This document shows, one piece after another, positions 53,131 through 62,393 of a stretch of DNA of 64,000 nucleotides (positions within the stretch are counted from its first letter, which is position 1; every line of letters begins with the position of its first letter). The position numbers were made by a program, and so were the translations under genes. Under the pieces are notes generated by a model. The model did no database searches, was not told where the DNA came from, and saw only the letters and a list, made by a program, of their open reading frames with translations. The DNA is from Pseudarthrobacter sp. NamE5 (GTDB lineage: Bacteria > Actinomycetota > Actinomycetes > Actinomycetales > Micrococcaceae): positions 1 through 64,000 of the forward strand of contig NZ_CM016730.1 in NCBI RefSeq assembly GCF_005796225.1, given 5' to 3'.

Positions 53131-53404
53131 TCTTCTTCCTGCCCTATTCATGCCAAGAACGGGGATATAGCGTCTTGGCGCAATATGTTTTCGTAGTCGG
53201 GCTGTACAAGCGTAGAGCAGGGAAAGGTCCGCCTTTCTTTGCGTCTTCAGCCATCTAGCTCCACCGATCGCATTGCTGCGGAGACCTTCCCGGCGAAGGA
53301 CCGGTCTAGTGGCTCTCTTCTAAGCCGCCGGCGCGCTCACCCAGCGATACAGTAAGGGGCGGCGTAGAGACACGCCAACTTGACTGTAGTGGTTTGGGGG
53401 AAAA

Positions 53405-54538
53405 GTGTTTGCTGGAAAGAAGGAACGCAATAAGGGCAGAGTGACCGCTAATTTGGTGGCTCATTGTCTGTGGGCTCTGCTAGGAGCGGCGGTAGCCTTT
53501 GCCGTGGCGCTTTATCTTCTCGCCAGCTGGTCCAGTGGTGATTTTTGGCCGTTCGACAACGGTGCGCAGATCCCCTGGGAACCGTTGGCCCGACTAGCCC
53601 TTCCCGTCACGGCACTTCTAGGTGGAATCCTGGGTGCAGTTATCGCAGGGCACGGTCAAGCCACTCGTATTGAAGAGCTACGAAATTCACGAGACGCGGA
53701 CGTAACTGAAAGGTACACGAAGGCAATCGAGCAGCTCGGGAGCACTCAGACTGCCATAAGAGTGGGCGGGATTTTCGCGTTGGAGAGGATCGGACACGAC
53801 TCCGAACGGGATCGAACGACAGTCGTCAATGTTCTCGCTGCCTCCCTTTTCAGAGAGCTCGACCCGGCAGGTGGAAAGCCTGGTACGCCGGTCGTGATGT
53901 CAAAGGCGGAAGAGTCGGCGTTGATGGTCTCGCTGATGCGTCTCCGCAGGCCGGGTGAAAGGGACAAGCTTGGCAGTTACCTGTGGGTCAAACCAAGCTT
54001 TGAGAACGCGGACCTACGCGAAGCCTATTTGGCAGACTCCGGCATGTCTCGGTTTCCTCTGATGGACGCCAACCTTTCAAAGGCAGACCTTTCTGGGGCC
54101 AGCCTTCGATGGGCATTACTTTTTGGAGCGAACCTCACCAACGCCAACCTGAAGCATGCAGATCTCAGCGAGGCGGACGCTATGGAAGCCGACTTCACAG
54201 GCGCTGATCTAACATCCGCCACTTTGAAGGACGCAGATCTGCCAGATACCAAGTTCGACGGAGCCACGTTACGGTCTGCCAACTTACAGGGCGCAAAACT
54301 TGAGGGCGCAAGCTTTGTTGGGGCTGATCTCATAGGGGCGGATCTAACAGGCGCGGAACTGACGGGCACAAAGTTTAGCGGTGCAAAGTTGAAGGATGTT
54401 CAAATCGACGGGAACACCGCTAACTGTGGGGCCTTCACTCGCGAGCAGCTTCGGGTCATGCAAGTCACGGATGCTGACTCGTCGCCGGCGATCGCCGAAT
54501 CTAGAAATGCAGCTCAGGATATCGCCGCAGGCAGCTAA
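53405..54538 (+). CDS. Membrane-anchored pentapeptide-repeat protein
   Basis: 377 residues from GTG 53405. Two membrane helices (LWALLGAAVAFAVALYLLAS; LARLALPVTALLGGILGAVI) precede a cytoplasmic helical domain with TERYTKAIEQLGSTQTAIRV and GGIFALERIGHDSERDRTTV, a combination common in STAND- or defence-linked pentapeptide proteins. Residues 200-345 are about 25 A(D/N)Lxx repeats forming a right-handed quadrilateral helix. Function unknown; a membrane-tethered regulator or sensor is plausible. It stands alone on the plus strand, with an Abi-type gene convergent downstream. Confidence 0.88.
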   Translation: MFAGKKERNKGRVTANLVAHCLWALLGAAVAFAVALYLLASWSSGDFWPFDNGAQIPWEPLARLALPVTALLGGILGAVIAGHGQATRIEELRNSRDADVTERYTKAIEQLGSTQTAIRVGGIFALERIGHDSERDRTTVVNVLAASLFRELDPAGGKPGTPVVMSKAEESALMVSLMRLRRPGERDKLGSYLWVKPSFENADLREAYLADSGMSRFPLMDANLSKADLSGASLRWALLFGANLTNANLKHADLSEADAMEADFTGADLTSATLKDADLPDTKFDGATLRSANLQGAKLEGASFVGADLIGADLTGAELTGTKFSGAKLKDVQIDGNTANCGAFTREQLRVMQVTDADSSPAIAESRNAAQDIAAGS

Positions 54539-54590
54539 GTCCACCCGAGACTCCGGGAGGTTTCTGGCCGGGACGGTGGCGGTTGTCGCC

Positions 54591-54621
54591 TTGCCGGGCG
54601 GTTTCTGCGGCCGCCCGGCAA
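54591..54621. terminator. Hairpin between convergent genes, second copy of an 11-bp stem
   Basis: TTGCCGGGCGG (54591-54601) and CCGCCCGGCAA (54611-54621) form a perfect stem with a nine-base loop between the convergent pentapeptide and Abi_C genes. The stem is identical to that at 52421-52447. Confidence 0.65.
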
Positions 54622-54629
54622 GGGGATCC

Positions 54630-55598
54630 TCAGGCGGCAAGAAATCGTGTCAGCGTGTGGGCTGTATCCACAACGAGAAGTGCATGGGATGATTCCAAAC
54701 CGGCTGGGTGCTGAGCTTTTCCGTGGCCGGACCCCACCTTGTTCCGAAGTTCACCCAGGTTCTGGACTAACGACACTTGACTGCTGATGAGTTTGATAAG
54801 CGAGCCGTCCGTTGAACCAAGAGCCTTATCGATACTTTTGTCGGCTAGAAGCGGCCGTAGGGCCTTCCACCAGTCGGTAAGGTCCGGGGTCGCTTTCGTG
54901 GGGGCCACGCTGTGCTTCGCTGAGAGCGCTTTGAAGGTCGCCTCAACTATTTCCTTCGAAGCCCCTATTGCGTTTGAGATTTCCGACCGTGTCCGGCGCG
55001 TACGCATCTGTCGTAGGTGACCGTCGATGATCGAGTCTGCAACCAACCCGCGCAAATGCGGCCAACCGCCTACGGCATCACGTATGGCCGGCGCAACATC
55101 CTCATTTTCGCCAAGATCACGGAGCGACCCTGTGAGCTCGAGGACTCGCGCCCGGATGTCTACGGTGAGTTTGATCAAACTCTGCTCGACTGATCCGGGG
55201 TTGGAGCCGCCAGTCGCTACAAGCGGCGGGTCACCGAGGGCTTGGTAGCTCTCGAAACGATCCTGACTGAATATTCGCATCGCCGCATCATTTACGTCCG
55301 CGACCCACTTGCTGATTTTTTCGAAGGCGCGATTTTCCTTCTGGTCAATAAGAACCCCCAGGGCGATGTCGTGGTCACGGCGTGCCTCAGCACTGAAGAG
55401 TGTTCGAAAGGGCGTGAGGCGTGACGAGCCCTGGATCGTTCCTAGGAGTTCTTCGTTCCGAGCTTCTGCAATCTGCGCTTGACGGAGATAGAAGGGAACA
55501 GCCTCATGCAGGAAGACGAGGTGTTGCACGCCCAAGCGGACGAGTGCGCGTATTCGTTTGATGCGATCCTCTAGCAACCAATCATCGTCAATGGTCAC
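54630..55598 (-). CDS. Abortive infection (Abi_C) family protein
   Basis: 322 residues from GTG 55596-55598. The C-terminal domain carries the Abi_C signature: LGELRNKVGSGHGKAQHPA and HALLVVDTAHTLTRFL. The middle (GGWPHLRGLVADSIIDGHLR and IVEATFKALSAKHSVAPTKA) is also typical. Proteins with this RN...GHG motif occur in phage-exclusion loci and resemble HEPN-like RNases, where R and H would be catalytic; that reading is from general family knowledge. It is a lone gene next to other unknown membrane genes. Confidence 0.8.
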   Translation of the reverse strand: MTIDDDWLLEDRIKRIRALVRLGVQHLVFLHEAVPFYLRQAQIAEARNEELLGTIQGSSRLTPFRTLFSAEARRDHDIALGVLIDQKENRAFEKISKWVADVNDAAMRIFSQDRFESYQALGDPPLVATGGSNPGSVEQSLIKLTVDIRARVLELTGSLRDLGENEDVAPAIRDAVGGWPHLRGLVADSIIDGHLRQMRTRRTRSEISNAIGASKEIVEATFKALSAKHSVAPTKATPDLTDWWKALRPLLADKSIDKALGSTDGSLIKLISSQVSLVQNLGELRNKVGSGHGKAQHPAGLESSHALLVVDTAHTLTRFLAA

Positions 55599-55718
55599 GA
55601 ACCCATCCCGCCAACCACCTTAACCAGCGCCGTCCTTATATTTGTTTTGCTCTGCAATAGTTTCTCTTTCTATCCCTGTCGCGTTCCCGGCATTGCCCGC
55701 AATGCAGCCGTATGTCGA

Positions 55719-55769
55719 TCATCCACCCGCGGTAGTCAGAGCGCTCCTACCAACATCGTTCCAATCCAC
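55719..55769 (-). pseudogene. Fragment of a paralogue of the 52552-53130 membrane protein
   Basis: GTG 55767-55769 opens 16 codons, VDWNDVGRSALTTAGG, then TGA. This matches the start MDWNEVGKSVPTIAAA of the gene at 52552-53130, and the flanking DNA (ribosome-binding site GGAAGA and about 50 bp around it) is similar too. Only the first part of the gene remains, so this is a decayed partial duplication. Confidence 0.55.
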
Positions 55770-55829
55770 CGTTCTTCCTACCTATCCATGTCAAAACTGC
55801 GAACCCACCTTGTTGCATGGTTCCTGCTG

Positions 55830-56888
55830 TCAGCGCCGATCTAATGCCGACGCCCGTAGGTTTTGGGCCCTCGAGGCGATAAAGAACCATTCTCGGCGCC
55901 CAGCCCAAGGCGGCTGATCAGGAATTTCCTCGAAGTCCGCCAGTAGCTGAGCAGAGTTGTGGGTTGGACAGTAGAGGCCTCGATTCGTGAGATACCAGGT
56001 GTTCTCGTGATCGAGAAACTCGCTCAAACCGCCTTCCAACGGGGGCGCGCCTTCGGTCTTCATGCGAGATTCTATGGCCGCCTTAACAGCCGTTTCGAAG
56101 CGCTGCAGGATCGGTCCCCACTGAATTCTTTCGGCCAAACCTCGCGACCCACTTGAGTTGAGACCTACCGCCAATTCAAGAGCAACATCCTCGAATGTCA
56201 TGTTAGGCGTCCAAGCAACCTCTGGGGAGGCCCACCAGTCACCGGTAGAAGGCCACGCGGCAATGTGAACTTCGTTCCAGTCGTCGCCTGGCGGTCTCAA
56301 GGTGGAAGGGTCGGTCCAGGGCGTCCCATGGGGGTGATGCCAGCTGAATCGGACTCGTAAGTTGCCGATCTCGTCGTCGGCTTCGACCAAGAGTGCATTC
56401 TCGTGCAGCGCCCGAAGCGTGGCAGCTTCCTCAAATAGTTTGCTCACACGTTCGTGAGTGAAGTCAGAGCTCAAATCGCTTACTAAGTCGGATTGTTCCT
56501 TCAACTTCGCATCGTAACGAGCGTTGATGCGGTCCGCTAAAGTTGCGAACCGGTCTTCAAAATCTTCTTGCACCGCCTCGCGGACCTCGTCTTTGAGCCC
56601 TTCTGTAGCGGTTCTGACCGTATCTGTCACGGTGTCCGTAACGTCAGCCTTAACAGCTCTACGGAATTTTGGTTCCAGAAGGAAGAGCACGGCGGCCGAG
56701 AAGAACCCGATTCCGAGGTTCGTCAGAATCGATTGAGTGACAGCCAAATCGTCATCACCCATATCCGGAACGAGGCGAGAAACGAAATAGGCCGCGACAC
56801 CTACCAGGAGACCGCCTGCCGCAAGCAGCGCGACAAGTAGGTAGTGAGTGTTTTTAGGAGCAACTCCTGAATCAGGTACTTGTGACAT
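55830..56888 (-). CDS. Membrane protein with cytoplasmic coiled-coil domain, hypothetical
   Basis: 352 residues from ATG 56886-56888 behind GGAGGG (the frame is open further upstream). Two membrane helices (HYLLVALLAAGGLLVGVAAY and LTNLGIGFFSAAVLFLLEP), then a helical coiled-coil (VTDTVRTATEGLKDEVREAV, FATLADRINARYDAKLKEQS), then a mostly soluble domain with many Trp residues (FSWHHPHGTPW, WNEVHIAAWPS, DWWASPEVAW). No family named. It resembles membrane-anchored accessory proteins seen in variable islands. Confidence 0.65.
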   Translation of the reverse strand: MSQVPDSGVAPKNTHYLLVALLAAGGLLVGVAAYFVSRLVPDMGDDDLAVTQSILTNLGIGFFSAAVLFLLEPKFRRAVKADVTDTVTDTVRTATEGLKDEVREAVQEDFEDRFATLADRINARYDAKLKEQSDLVSDLSSDFTHERVSKLFEEAATLRALHENALLVEADDEIGNLRVRFSWHHPHGTPWTDPSTLRPPGDDWNEVHIAAWPSTGDWWASPEVAWTPNMTFEDVALELAVGLNSSGSRGLAERIQWGPILQRFETAVKAAIESRMKTEGAPPLEGGLSEFLDHENTWYLTNRGLYCPTHNSAQLLADFEEIPDQPPWAGRREWFFIASRAQNLRASALDRR

Positions 56889-57005
56889 TCCAGGAACCCT
56901 CCTACGGGTTAGCGAAGTTTGCCTAGTTCTTAATAGCGCAGGGGACGGACGCGAACATCCGCCCCCTGCTGACCCGCCCCTGTCCAGGGACGGAACGACC
57001 AAGCG

Positions 57006-57266
57006 TTAGATACCCGGAAGGTCGTCGAGGTTGTTCCGGGAAGTGTTGTCCCGGTCCGTACGCAGATATGGACCGTAGGGTCCGCGCACCACGCGGATCT
57101 CTGTGCGGCCGGACTGCCAGGGGACGTAATAGGAGTGTGTCCCTGTCTGGATGTCGTTGATGATCAAGGATGATGAACGCACCGACCACACTGCGCTCGG
57201 GTTTCCGAGTGCAGTGATGTCTCCATGCTGATCTTTGCGTGAGTGGGTAACCGGTCGATCTGCCAT
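57006..57266 (-). CDS. DUF3892 domain protein
   Basis: 86 residues. MADRPVTHSRKDQHGDITAL, then SLIINDIQTGTHSYYV and the C-terminal GPYGPYLRTDRDNTSRNNLD with LPGI are typical DUF3892. The small beta-rich protein has unknown function. It is just upstream of the membrane protein gene on the same strand. Confidence 0.9.
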   Translation of the reverse strand: MADRPVTHSRKDQHGDITALGNPSAVWSVRSSSLIINDIQTGTHSYYVPWQSGRTEIRVVRGPYGPYLRTDRDNTSRNNLDDLPGI

Positions 57267-57360
57267 TTTCGCTCCAAACTATGTGGTCGCAGCTTGTGCT
57301 GCTTCAGGGTTTCTTCAACAAACGGCCTGGAAGGCCGGGGATAGGCGCTACTTCGTCCTA

Positions 57361-57543
57361 ATGCGGCGGGTGGTCGTAGTGACCACGATGCGCACTGTGA
57401 CCGGACCGCGACGCACGGTCTGGGTCCTTCGAATGACTCCCATTGCTGGCTCCTTCCTTGGGATGAACTACCCCGAGGAAGCAGCAACCCTAGCGATTGC
57501 AGAAAACTTCGATAAGCTAATAGCTGCTGATGCAAACAGCTAA
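57361..57543 (+). CDS. Possible small basic protein
   Basis: 60 residues from ATG 57361 (the frame is open from 57235). It begins RRVVVVTTMRTVTGPRRTVW and ends PEEAATLAIAENFDKLIAA. It has no ribosome-binding site that I can see, and the minus strand also has a long frame here. Listed with low confidence. Confidence 0.3.
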   Translation: MRRVVVVTTMRTVTGPRRTVWVLRMTPIAGSFLGMNYPEEAATLAIAENFDKLIAADANS

Positions 57544-57654
57544 GCCCCTCGGGGTGAACTGGCTCGACCTGCTCCAACAGGTCGGGCCAGACCTCTATAT
57601 ACCCTGGGCCGTCCTCTTCCACGAGTACACGGCCACCGGGTGAAACCTTTTTAT

Positions 57655-58077
57655 TTACGACTCATCTGCATCCTCTGATTCGTTACCCTCGCTTTTCTTG
57701 GAGCGATTGCCGCGAATTTCCGCGCTTTGTCCCTTGAGATCGATGCACAACATGCCGTCTTTCTCGTAGGGTACCCAGCGCCGACTAACAGTCGTGTCTA
57801 TGTCGTAGTACTGAGTGAAGGCCGTCGCCGACAGGATTGCCTGGCCAGAGCTTCGTTGCGACTGAGGTCGAATGCTATAGGCATGTGGCGAAGGGCCATC
57901 AGCTGGCCGGATGGCGATGATCCGTTCTTCGCGGTCGTACAAAAGCTCGACCAATTCAGCAGAACCGATCATCTCGTGCGCAACCTTGTTGATGGACAGG
58001 ATGCCCCGCTTTTGGATGGTGACACTTGGTGCTTTGGAGACTGGCACCAGTCGCTTGTCGAACAACTCGAAGCCCAT
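57655..58077 (-). CDS. Conserved hypothetical protein near the recombinases
   Basis: 140 residues. MGFELFDKRLVPVSKAPSV, GILSINKVAHEMIGSAELVE, LLYDREERIIAIRPADGPSP, AFTQYYDIDTTVSRRWVPYE and DGMLCIDLKGQSAEIRGNR form a beta-rich protein that I have the impression of having seen in many actinobacteria beside integrases, but with no known function. The C-terminus is acidic and disordered (KSEGNESEDADES). It lies about 640 bp from the recombinase genes, across the repeat array. Confidence 0.65.
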   Translation of the reverse strand: MGFELFDKRLVPVSKAPSVTIQKRGILSINKVAHEMIGSAELVELLYDREERIIAIRPADGPSPHAYSIRPQSQRSSGQAILSATAFTQYYDIDTTVSRRWVPYEKDGMLCIDLKGQSAEIRGNRSKKSEGNESEDADES

Positions 58078-58215
58078 CTAGCTCACCAACCCCTTCTGTT
58101 TCTCAGCCTGCATGACTTGAGCGTACACGATCTGAAGTGTCCTGTCATTGCTTCCATCGTTTTTGTGAACACGTACCCGAAGTCGGCGGCATCGTTTGGG
58201 TGAAAAGTGAACATT

Positions 58216-58590
58216 CACTTGTCATCGGGTGCTTGCAATACCTGCCAACCGGTGCCAAACGTTCCGTGTTGCACATGCGCAAGTCTGTGCATGAAAAAGC
58301 GCTCACGTTTCACGCGCGCGCACCAAAATGAGTGCGCCACTTGTCATTGGGTGCGTGTAGTACATGCCAAACGTTCCGTGTTGCACATGCGCAAGTCTGT
58401 GCATGAAAAAGCGCCCACGTTTCACGCGCGCGCACCAAAATGAGTGCGTCACTTGTCAGTGGGTGCGTGTATTACCTGCCAACCGGCGCCAAACGTTCCG
58501 TGTTGCACATTCGCAAGTCTGTGCCTGAAAAAGCGCTAACGTTTCACGCGCGCGCACCAAAACGAGTGCGTCACGTGTCAGCGGGTGTAT
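58216..58590. repeat. Tandem array of about 120-bp repeats, three full copies and a partial fourth
   Basis: Units start at 58216, 58338, 58450 and 58572 (periods 122, 112, 122). Each begins CACTTGTCAT or close to it, then a GGGTGCGTG segment, CCAAACGTTCCGTGTTGCAC, a TGCACA/TGTGCA hairpin, and a GTTTCACGCGCGCGCACC block. The second unit lacks about ten bases. A 16-bp palindrome (58205-58220, AAGTGAA-ca-TTCACTT) borders the first unit. There are no unique spacers between the units. Confidence 0.85.
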
Positions 58591-58718
58591 GCAAACCGAG
58601 CTAACTTTCCTGCAGCTCATAAGCAGGCCCTACGCATGGATGAGCGCGCTCCTGCTTCACCCGCCAACACATGAGCGCGTCCCTATGCGGCCTGCTGCTG
58701 TCCCCCGATGGAGCATCC

Positions 58719-61040
58719 TCAAGACTTAAACACCTCGGGCATCCCCAGTGATACCGGCCGACCCATCTGAGTCAGCTTTTCCCTCGCTGCATTCAAACTA
58801 ATTTCTATACCTTCGAGCTCACCGTGCCATCCCCGTTCTTCGGCCTCAACTTTGCGGCATTCAAGGGCTTCAACAAGTTCTTCAAGGCGTGGACGTTGTG
58901 TTGGATCAGGACGCAGCATTGGGCATCGGATGCACGCATGTTCATGCACGCATCGTGTTCCGTAAGCCCTCCCGCAGCTGCCGAGTTCGACCTTCCTCTT
59001 TTTGAAGTGTTCGTGGAACTCGCTTATTTCTGCGTCCGTCGGTTCGAGATAATCGTCGGTTGGACGAAGTGACCTGCGCCTATCAAGGAAGCTGCGGAAG
59101 TTACGGAGGGTTTCCTCGTCATGGATGGCTGCATATCCCTGAGTTGTGGAGATGTTCTGATGGCCCATGAGCTTGGCGAGGATGTGTATGGGCAGCCCTG
59201 CAGATAAGGCCGACGTGGCGAAGAGCCTTCGAAAGTCGTGTGGGGTGAATTTGTAGTCGTTCCCATTCTCGTCTTTGAGGCCGGCCCTGCTGATCGCGTC
59301 CTTGATGGTGATCCTGACCCAGGCGGGTGACATGGTTCGGCGTTCGCTTCCGGTGTGTAACTGGAATAGGTGCGGTAGGGGCGGGCTGTAGACGCGCTCG
59401 GCTTCGTCATAGCGGACGGCCGGGGGAACGCGTCCGTCGGCGGTGGTAATCCGCCTCTTCACGAGGGCGAAGACATGGGCGAGTTCGGGAGAGATGAGGA
59501 GTATTCGTTCCCTGTCGGTTTTTGACGGGACGATCTGAAGAAGGGGAAGCGCCTCCCCGGTCTCGGGCAGTCGGTAAATGGAGAACGCATGAGTGGTGAT
59601 CTCGACCAGTTCCTCGATCCTTACTCCTGTCTCGCTCAGTGTATTAATCAGAGCCCAACTCCAGAAGCAGTTGTCCTCGAGTTGAGTCAGGTCAAAGCGG
59701 CGTTCATAGGGGCCACCAATGACCCAGACGCGGCCTGATCCTCGCGGCGCGTTGATCGTTCGCCGCCTCAGCTCGATGCGGCGGTAGGTGATTCCTTGAT
59801 GTTCGAATTCCTCTCCTTGATCAACGGCTGTTCCTGCGGCTAATAGTGCTTGAGCATCCTTGAGTTCCTGGGCGGCGCTGGTCAGCAACTTCGGCAGAAT
59901 CGGACTGAGGTCTCGGATTCTTTGATGGATTCGGGCTTGATTCCGACGCTTATGTTTGGTCGCCCCGGAGGTATCTTCCCGCGTCAGGAATGAAGGGGCG
60001 GCCCATTGGGCCCAGTAGGCGTCGTCGGTGGCCCAGGATGCGATGTCCAAGTAAAGGCCTCTAACGATAAACAGCGTGCGGTGCTTGGTCGAGATGGATC
60101 CGTGCGTGAATCGGCTGAGCCACGCTCGGCCTTCTTCGAAGCTGATACGCAGGCTGTTAGCTTGGGGGTTGTGAGCTTCAATATCGAGCCAGAAGTTCTT
60201 GACGAGTTCGTAGACCATCCAGCGAAGGGTGGAGTAGTCCACCGAGGGTTCTCGAATTTGGAGGTACCGCACCAGCATGTCCCTTACCTGTTGGTTTCGG
60301 ATGCCGTAGGAGTCGACCATTTCGGACACGGAGGGCCGTCGGCCGGCGACTGCCTGCAATAGTCCTGGTGTGGTGGAGCCAAAGATCCCGAGATCTTTCA
60401 GCGCGGCCCAGGCATAGGTGAGCCCGTCCGGTGTCTTGCCCCGGCCGATCTGGTAATCCCGGAATCACAGCAGATGTTCCGGTCGTAGCTCCTGCAAGTG
60501 CGCGCCGGTGTGGGCCAGTACTTTCGTCATGACCGTGAGGCCGTTTTCGATGTTTGAAGGTCTCACCTGTAGCCCTAGCCCATGTTCAGTCATCTGAGTG
60601 AAGAAGTCCGGATGCCTGTTCAAGCGAATTCGGCGGAGCCTTGGTGATCCTTCTCGAAGCCAGGTGTAACTGGGGCGGATCGCATCCAGCGCTATGAGGT
60701 CTGCGATTCCGTTCGCGGATTCGAAGGCTGCCCGGTTAAGATAGATCCCTTTCCAGGGGCTGCCGAGCCGGTCTTTCCAGTCACGGCCAGGGTCTTGGCA
60801 GCCAGCGTTTTGCCACCGTTGCTGCCATGTTTGCCCCTCGAATTCACTCAACGCTTTCAGAATGACCCTGACGCCCCGGACAGTAACCGCATCGGCGCCA
60901 GTGAGGCTTTTGGCGCGTTCAATTAGCTCGTCCTGGGCTATCGAGGAGAGGCGTGGCATACAGTCTTGCGGCTCGACTTCCGGCGTTGGAGGAGCTGTGG
61001 GGACAGGCGATGAGGGGATGTAATCGCGAACTATTGCCAC
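58719..61040 (-). pseudogene. Large tyrosine recombinase (Tn554 TnpB-like), split by one in-frame TGA
   Basis: GTG 61038-61040 opens 191 codons that end at TGA 60465-60467. The same frame then continues for 581 more codons to 58719. The protein sequence across the stop (HTGAHLQELRPEHLL, stop, FRDYQIGRGKTPDG) reads like one normal TnpB-type protein, so TGG-to-TGA or readthrough is likely. Downstream catalytic features: GVRIEELVEI (Arg), HDFRRLFAT (His, Arg), MGHQNISTTQGYA (His, Tyr), and a C-terminal CVHEHACIRCP zinc-binding-like cluster. Full length would be 773 residues. The start overlaps the TnpA-like gene end by ten bases. Confidence 0.85.
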
Positions 61041-62248
61041 TGGCTGCCTCCAAAAAGTTCGGTCATGTCTGCAGCCGAGTACGGCGATGGACGATCAGGA
61101 GGGGTCACGGGACTCCGCTTCGCTGCCGCTCGCGAGATGAAATGCTGATTCACCCGTTCGATGACTTCGTCCTCGCGGAGCCGTAAGTAGTTCTCAGTTG
61201 TGGTGATGTGGACGTGTCCGAGAACCGCCTGGATATCCGTAAGGGAGACGTTCGGATCTCGTGCCATGCGGATGGCAGCTGTGTGACGGAAGTCGTGGAG
61301 GGTCCAGTTAGCACCCAGAACAGTATTCACACGCCGAAGAATGCCTCTGGCGGCTTCGTAGTTCAGCGGCCGGTAGGGCTTTCGTAAAGTCCACCAGGCG
61401 GCGGACCCTGCCTGGATGAGATCTTCGGGCAGCGAGTCCTGGTAAAGCCGAAACCACGTGAAGGCCTCGTTAGACGCGGGGATCCGCTGGACCGCCCCGG
61501 AACCCTTGCGCACGACGGAGATGCATTGTTGCCCCACATCGACCATGCCGTTGGTTAGTCCGACAAGCTCCGAGGGTCTGGCGGCGCTGGAGACGTAAAA
61601 GGCGACCAAGGCTCTGTCCCTGTCCGTGCCGAGCCTGGTGAACAGGTCCTCGAAGGCCTGATCAGGAATGGAGCGGGGCGCCTGGACGGGAACTTTTTGG
61701 CGGTAGTCAGCTCGAGGTCCCTGTCGGTATTCCTCTTCTGGGTTGTGGTGCGCCCCAAAACGACCGTACTGTCCCGCCCGCTCCGGCACGGGATTCCGCA
61801 ATGGCCCGGTCAATGCTCTTCGGTGGAAGTCATAGAACGCGAAGAGCACTGACAGGTTGTGATTGATAGTTCGTGGCGAGTATTGGGCGCTCAAATAGGG
61901 CTTGCCCGACACTTCGTTAACAGCCGGCACCGGCCGCCGTGGCCGCGCCGGCTTCTTCGTCGATGCCCGAAGCATTGCCACAAATTCCCGTATGTCATCG
62001 CGGGTCACGCGGTTCCATTCCTTGCCGGAACCCCATAAAAAGCGGAACCACCTTAAAAGGTCCCGCGCATAAGACTCCACACTCGACGAGCTCACCCCCC
62101 GTGCCCAGAAATCCTGCAAATACCGCTCCACACTGGGCACGCGCGCATCATCACGGTCCAACATTTTCCAATACGGAGACACTGGCAAGGCTCTAACCCT
62201 GCCATCGGATGGGAGGTCACCCACGATGCCCTGATTCTGAATACCCAT
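61031..62248 (-). CDS. Tyrosine recombinase (Tn554 TnpA-like integrase)
   Basis: 405 residues from ATG 62246-62248. N-terminal SAM-like DNA-binding domain (SSSVESYARDLLRWFRFLWG). Catalytic residues: Arg224 (SSAARPSELVGL), Lys248 (RKGSG), His318 and Arg321 (LHDFRHTAA), His345 (GHVHITTTENYL) and the nucleophile Tyr354. It catalyses site-specific integration or excision. It is coupled with the larger TnpB-like recombinase, the order seen in Tn554-type and recombinase-trio elements. Confidence 0.93.
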   Translation of the reverse strand: MGIQNQGIVGDLPSDGRVRALPVSPYWKMLDRDDARVPSVERYLQDFWARGVSSSSVESYARDLLRWFRFLWGSGKEWNRVTRDDIREFVAMLRASTKKPARPRRPVPAVNEVSGKPYLSAQYSPRTINHNLSVLFAFYDFHRRALTGPLRNPVPERAGQYGRFGAHHNPEEEYRQGPRADYRQKVPVQAPRSIPDQAFEDLFTRLGTDRDRALVAFYVSSAARPSELVGLTNGMVDVGQQCISVVRKGSGAVQRIPASNEAFTWFRLYQDSLPEDLIQAGSAAWWTLRKPYRPLNYEAARGILRRVNTVLGANWTLHDFRHTAAIRMARDPNVSLTDIQAVLGHVHITTTENYLRLREDEVIERVNQHFISRAAAKRSPVTPPDRPSPYSAADMTELFGGSQWQ

Positions 62249-62393
62249 ACTGCAGCCTCCGTTGGCCCAGTCGTCCGAGGCCAGCAACCTCAGGGTCTGA
62301 CAGATCCTTACTTCACGAGGATCATGCTGCCGCGGAGCACTGACATTTCATTACCTCCGGGCTGCAGTGTCTTAGTCCCCGTGATCCGTTTGC

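Noticed and set aside
57164..57622. Minus-strand frame of 152 codons
   Set aside because: It overlaps DUF3892 in another frame and has shadow-like composition.
57655..58077. TnpC of a Tn554-type element
   Set aside because: The protein is beta-rich with a different pattern and is separated from the recombinase genes by the repeat array.
58216..58590. CRISPR-like array
   Set aside because: The repeat unit itself is 112-122 bp with no alternating unique spacers, and no Cas gene is present.
58216..58590. Integron attC sites
   Set aside because: No GTTRRRY/RYYYAAC box pairs were found at matching positions in the units.
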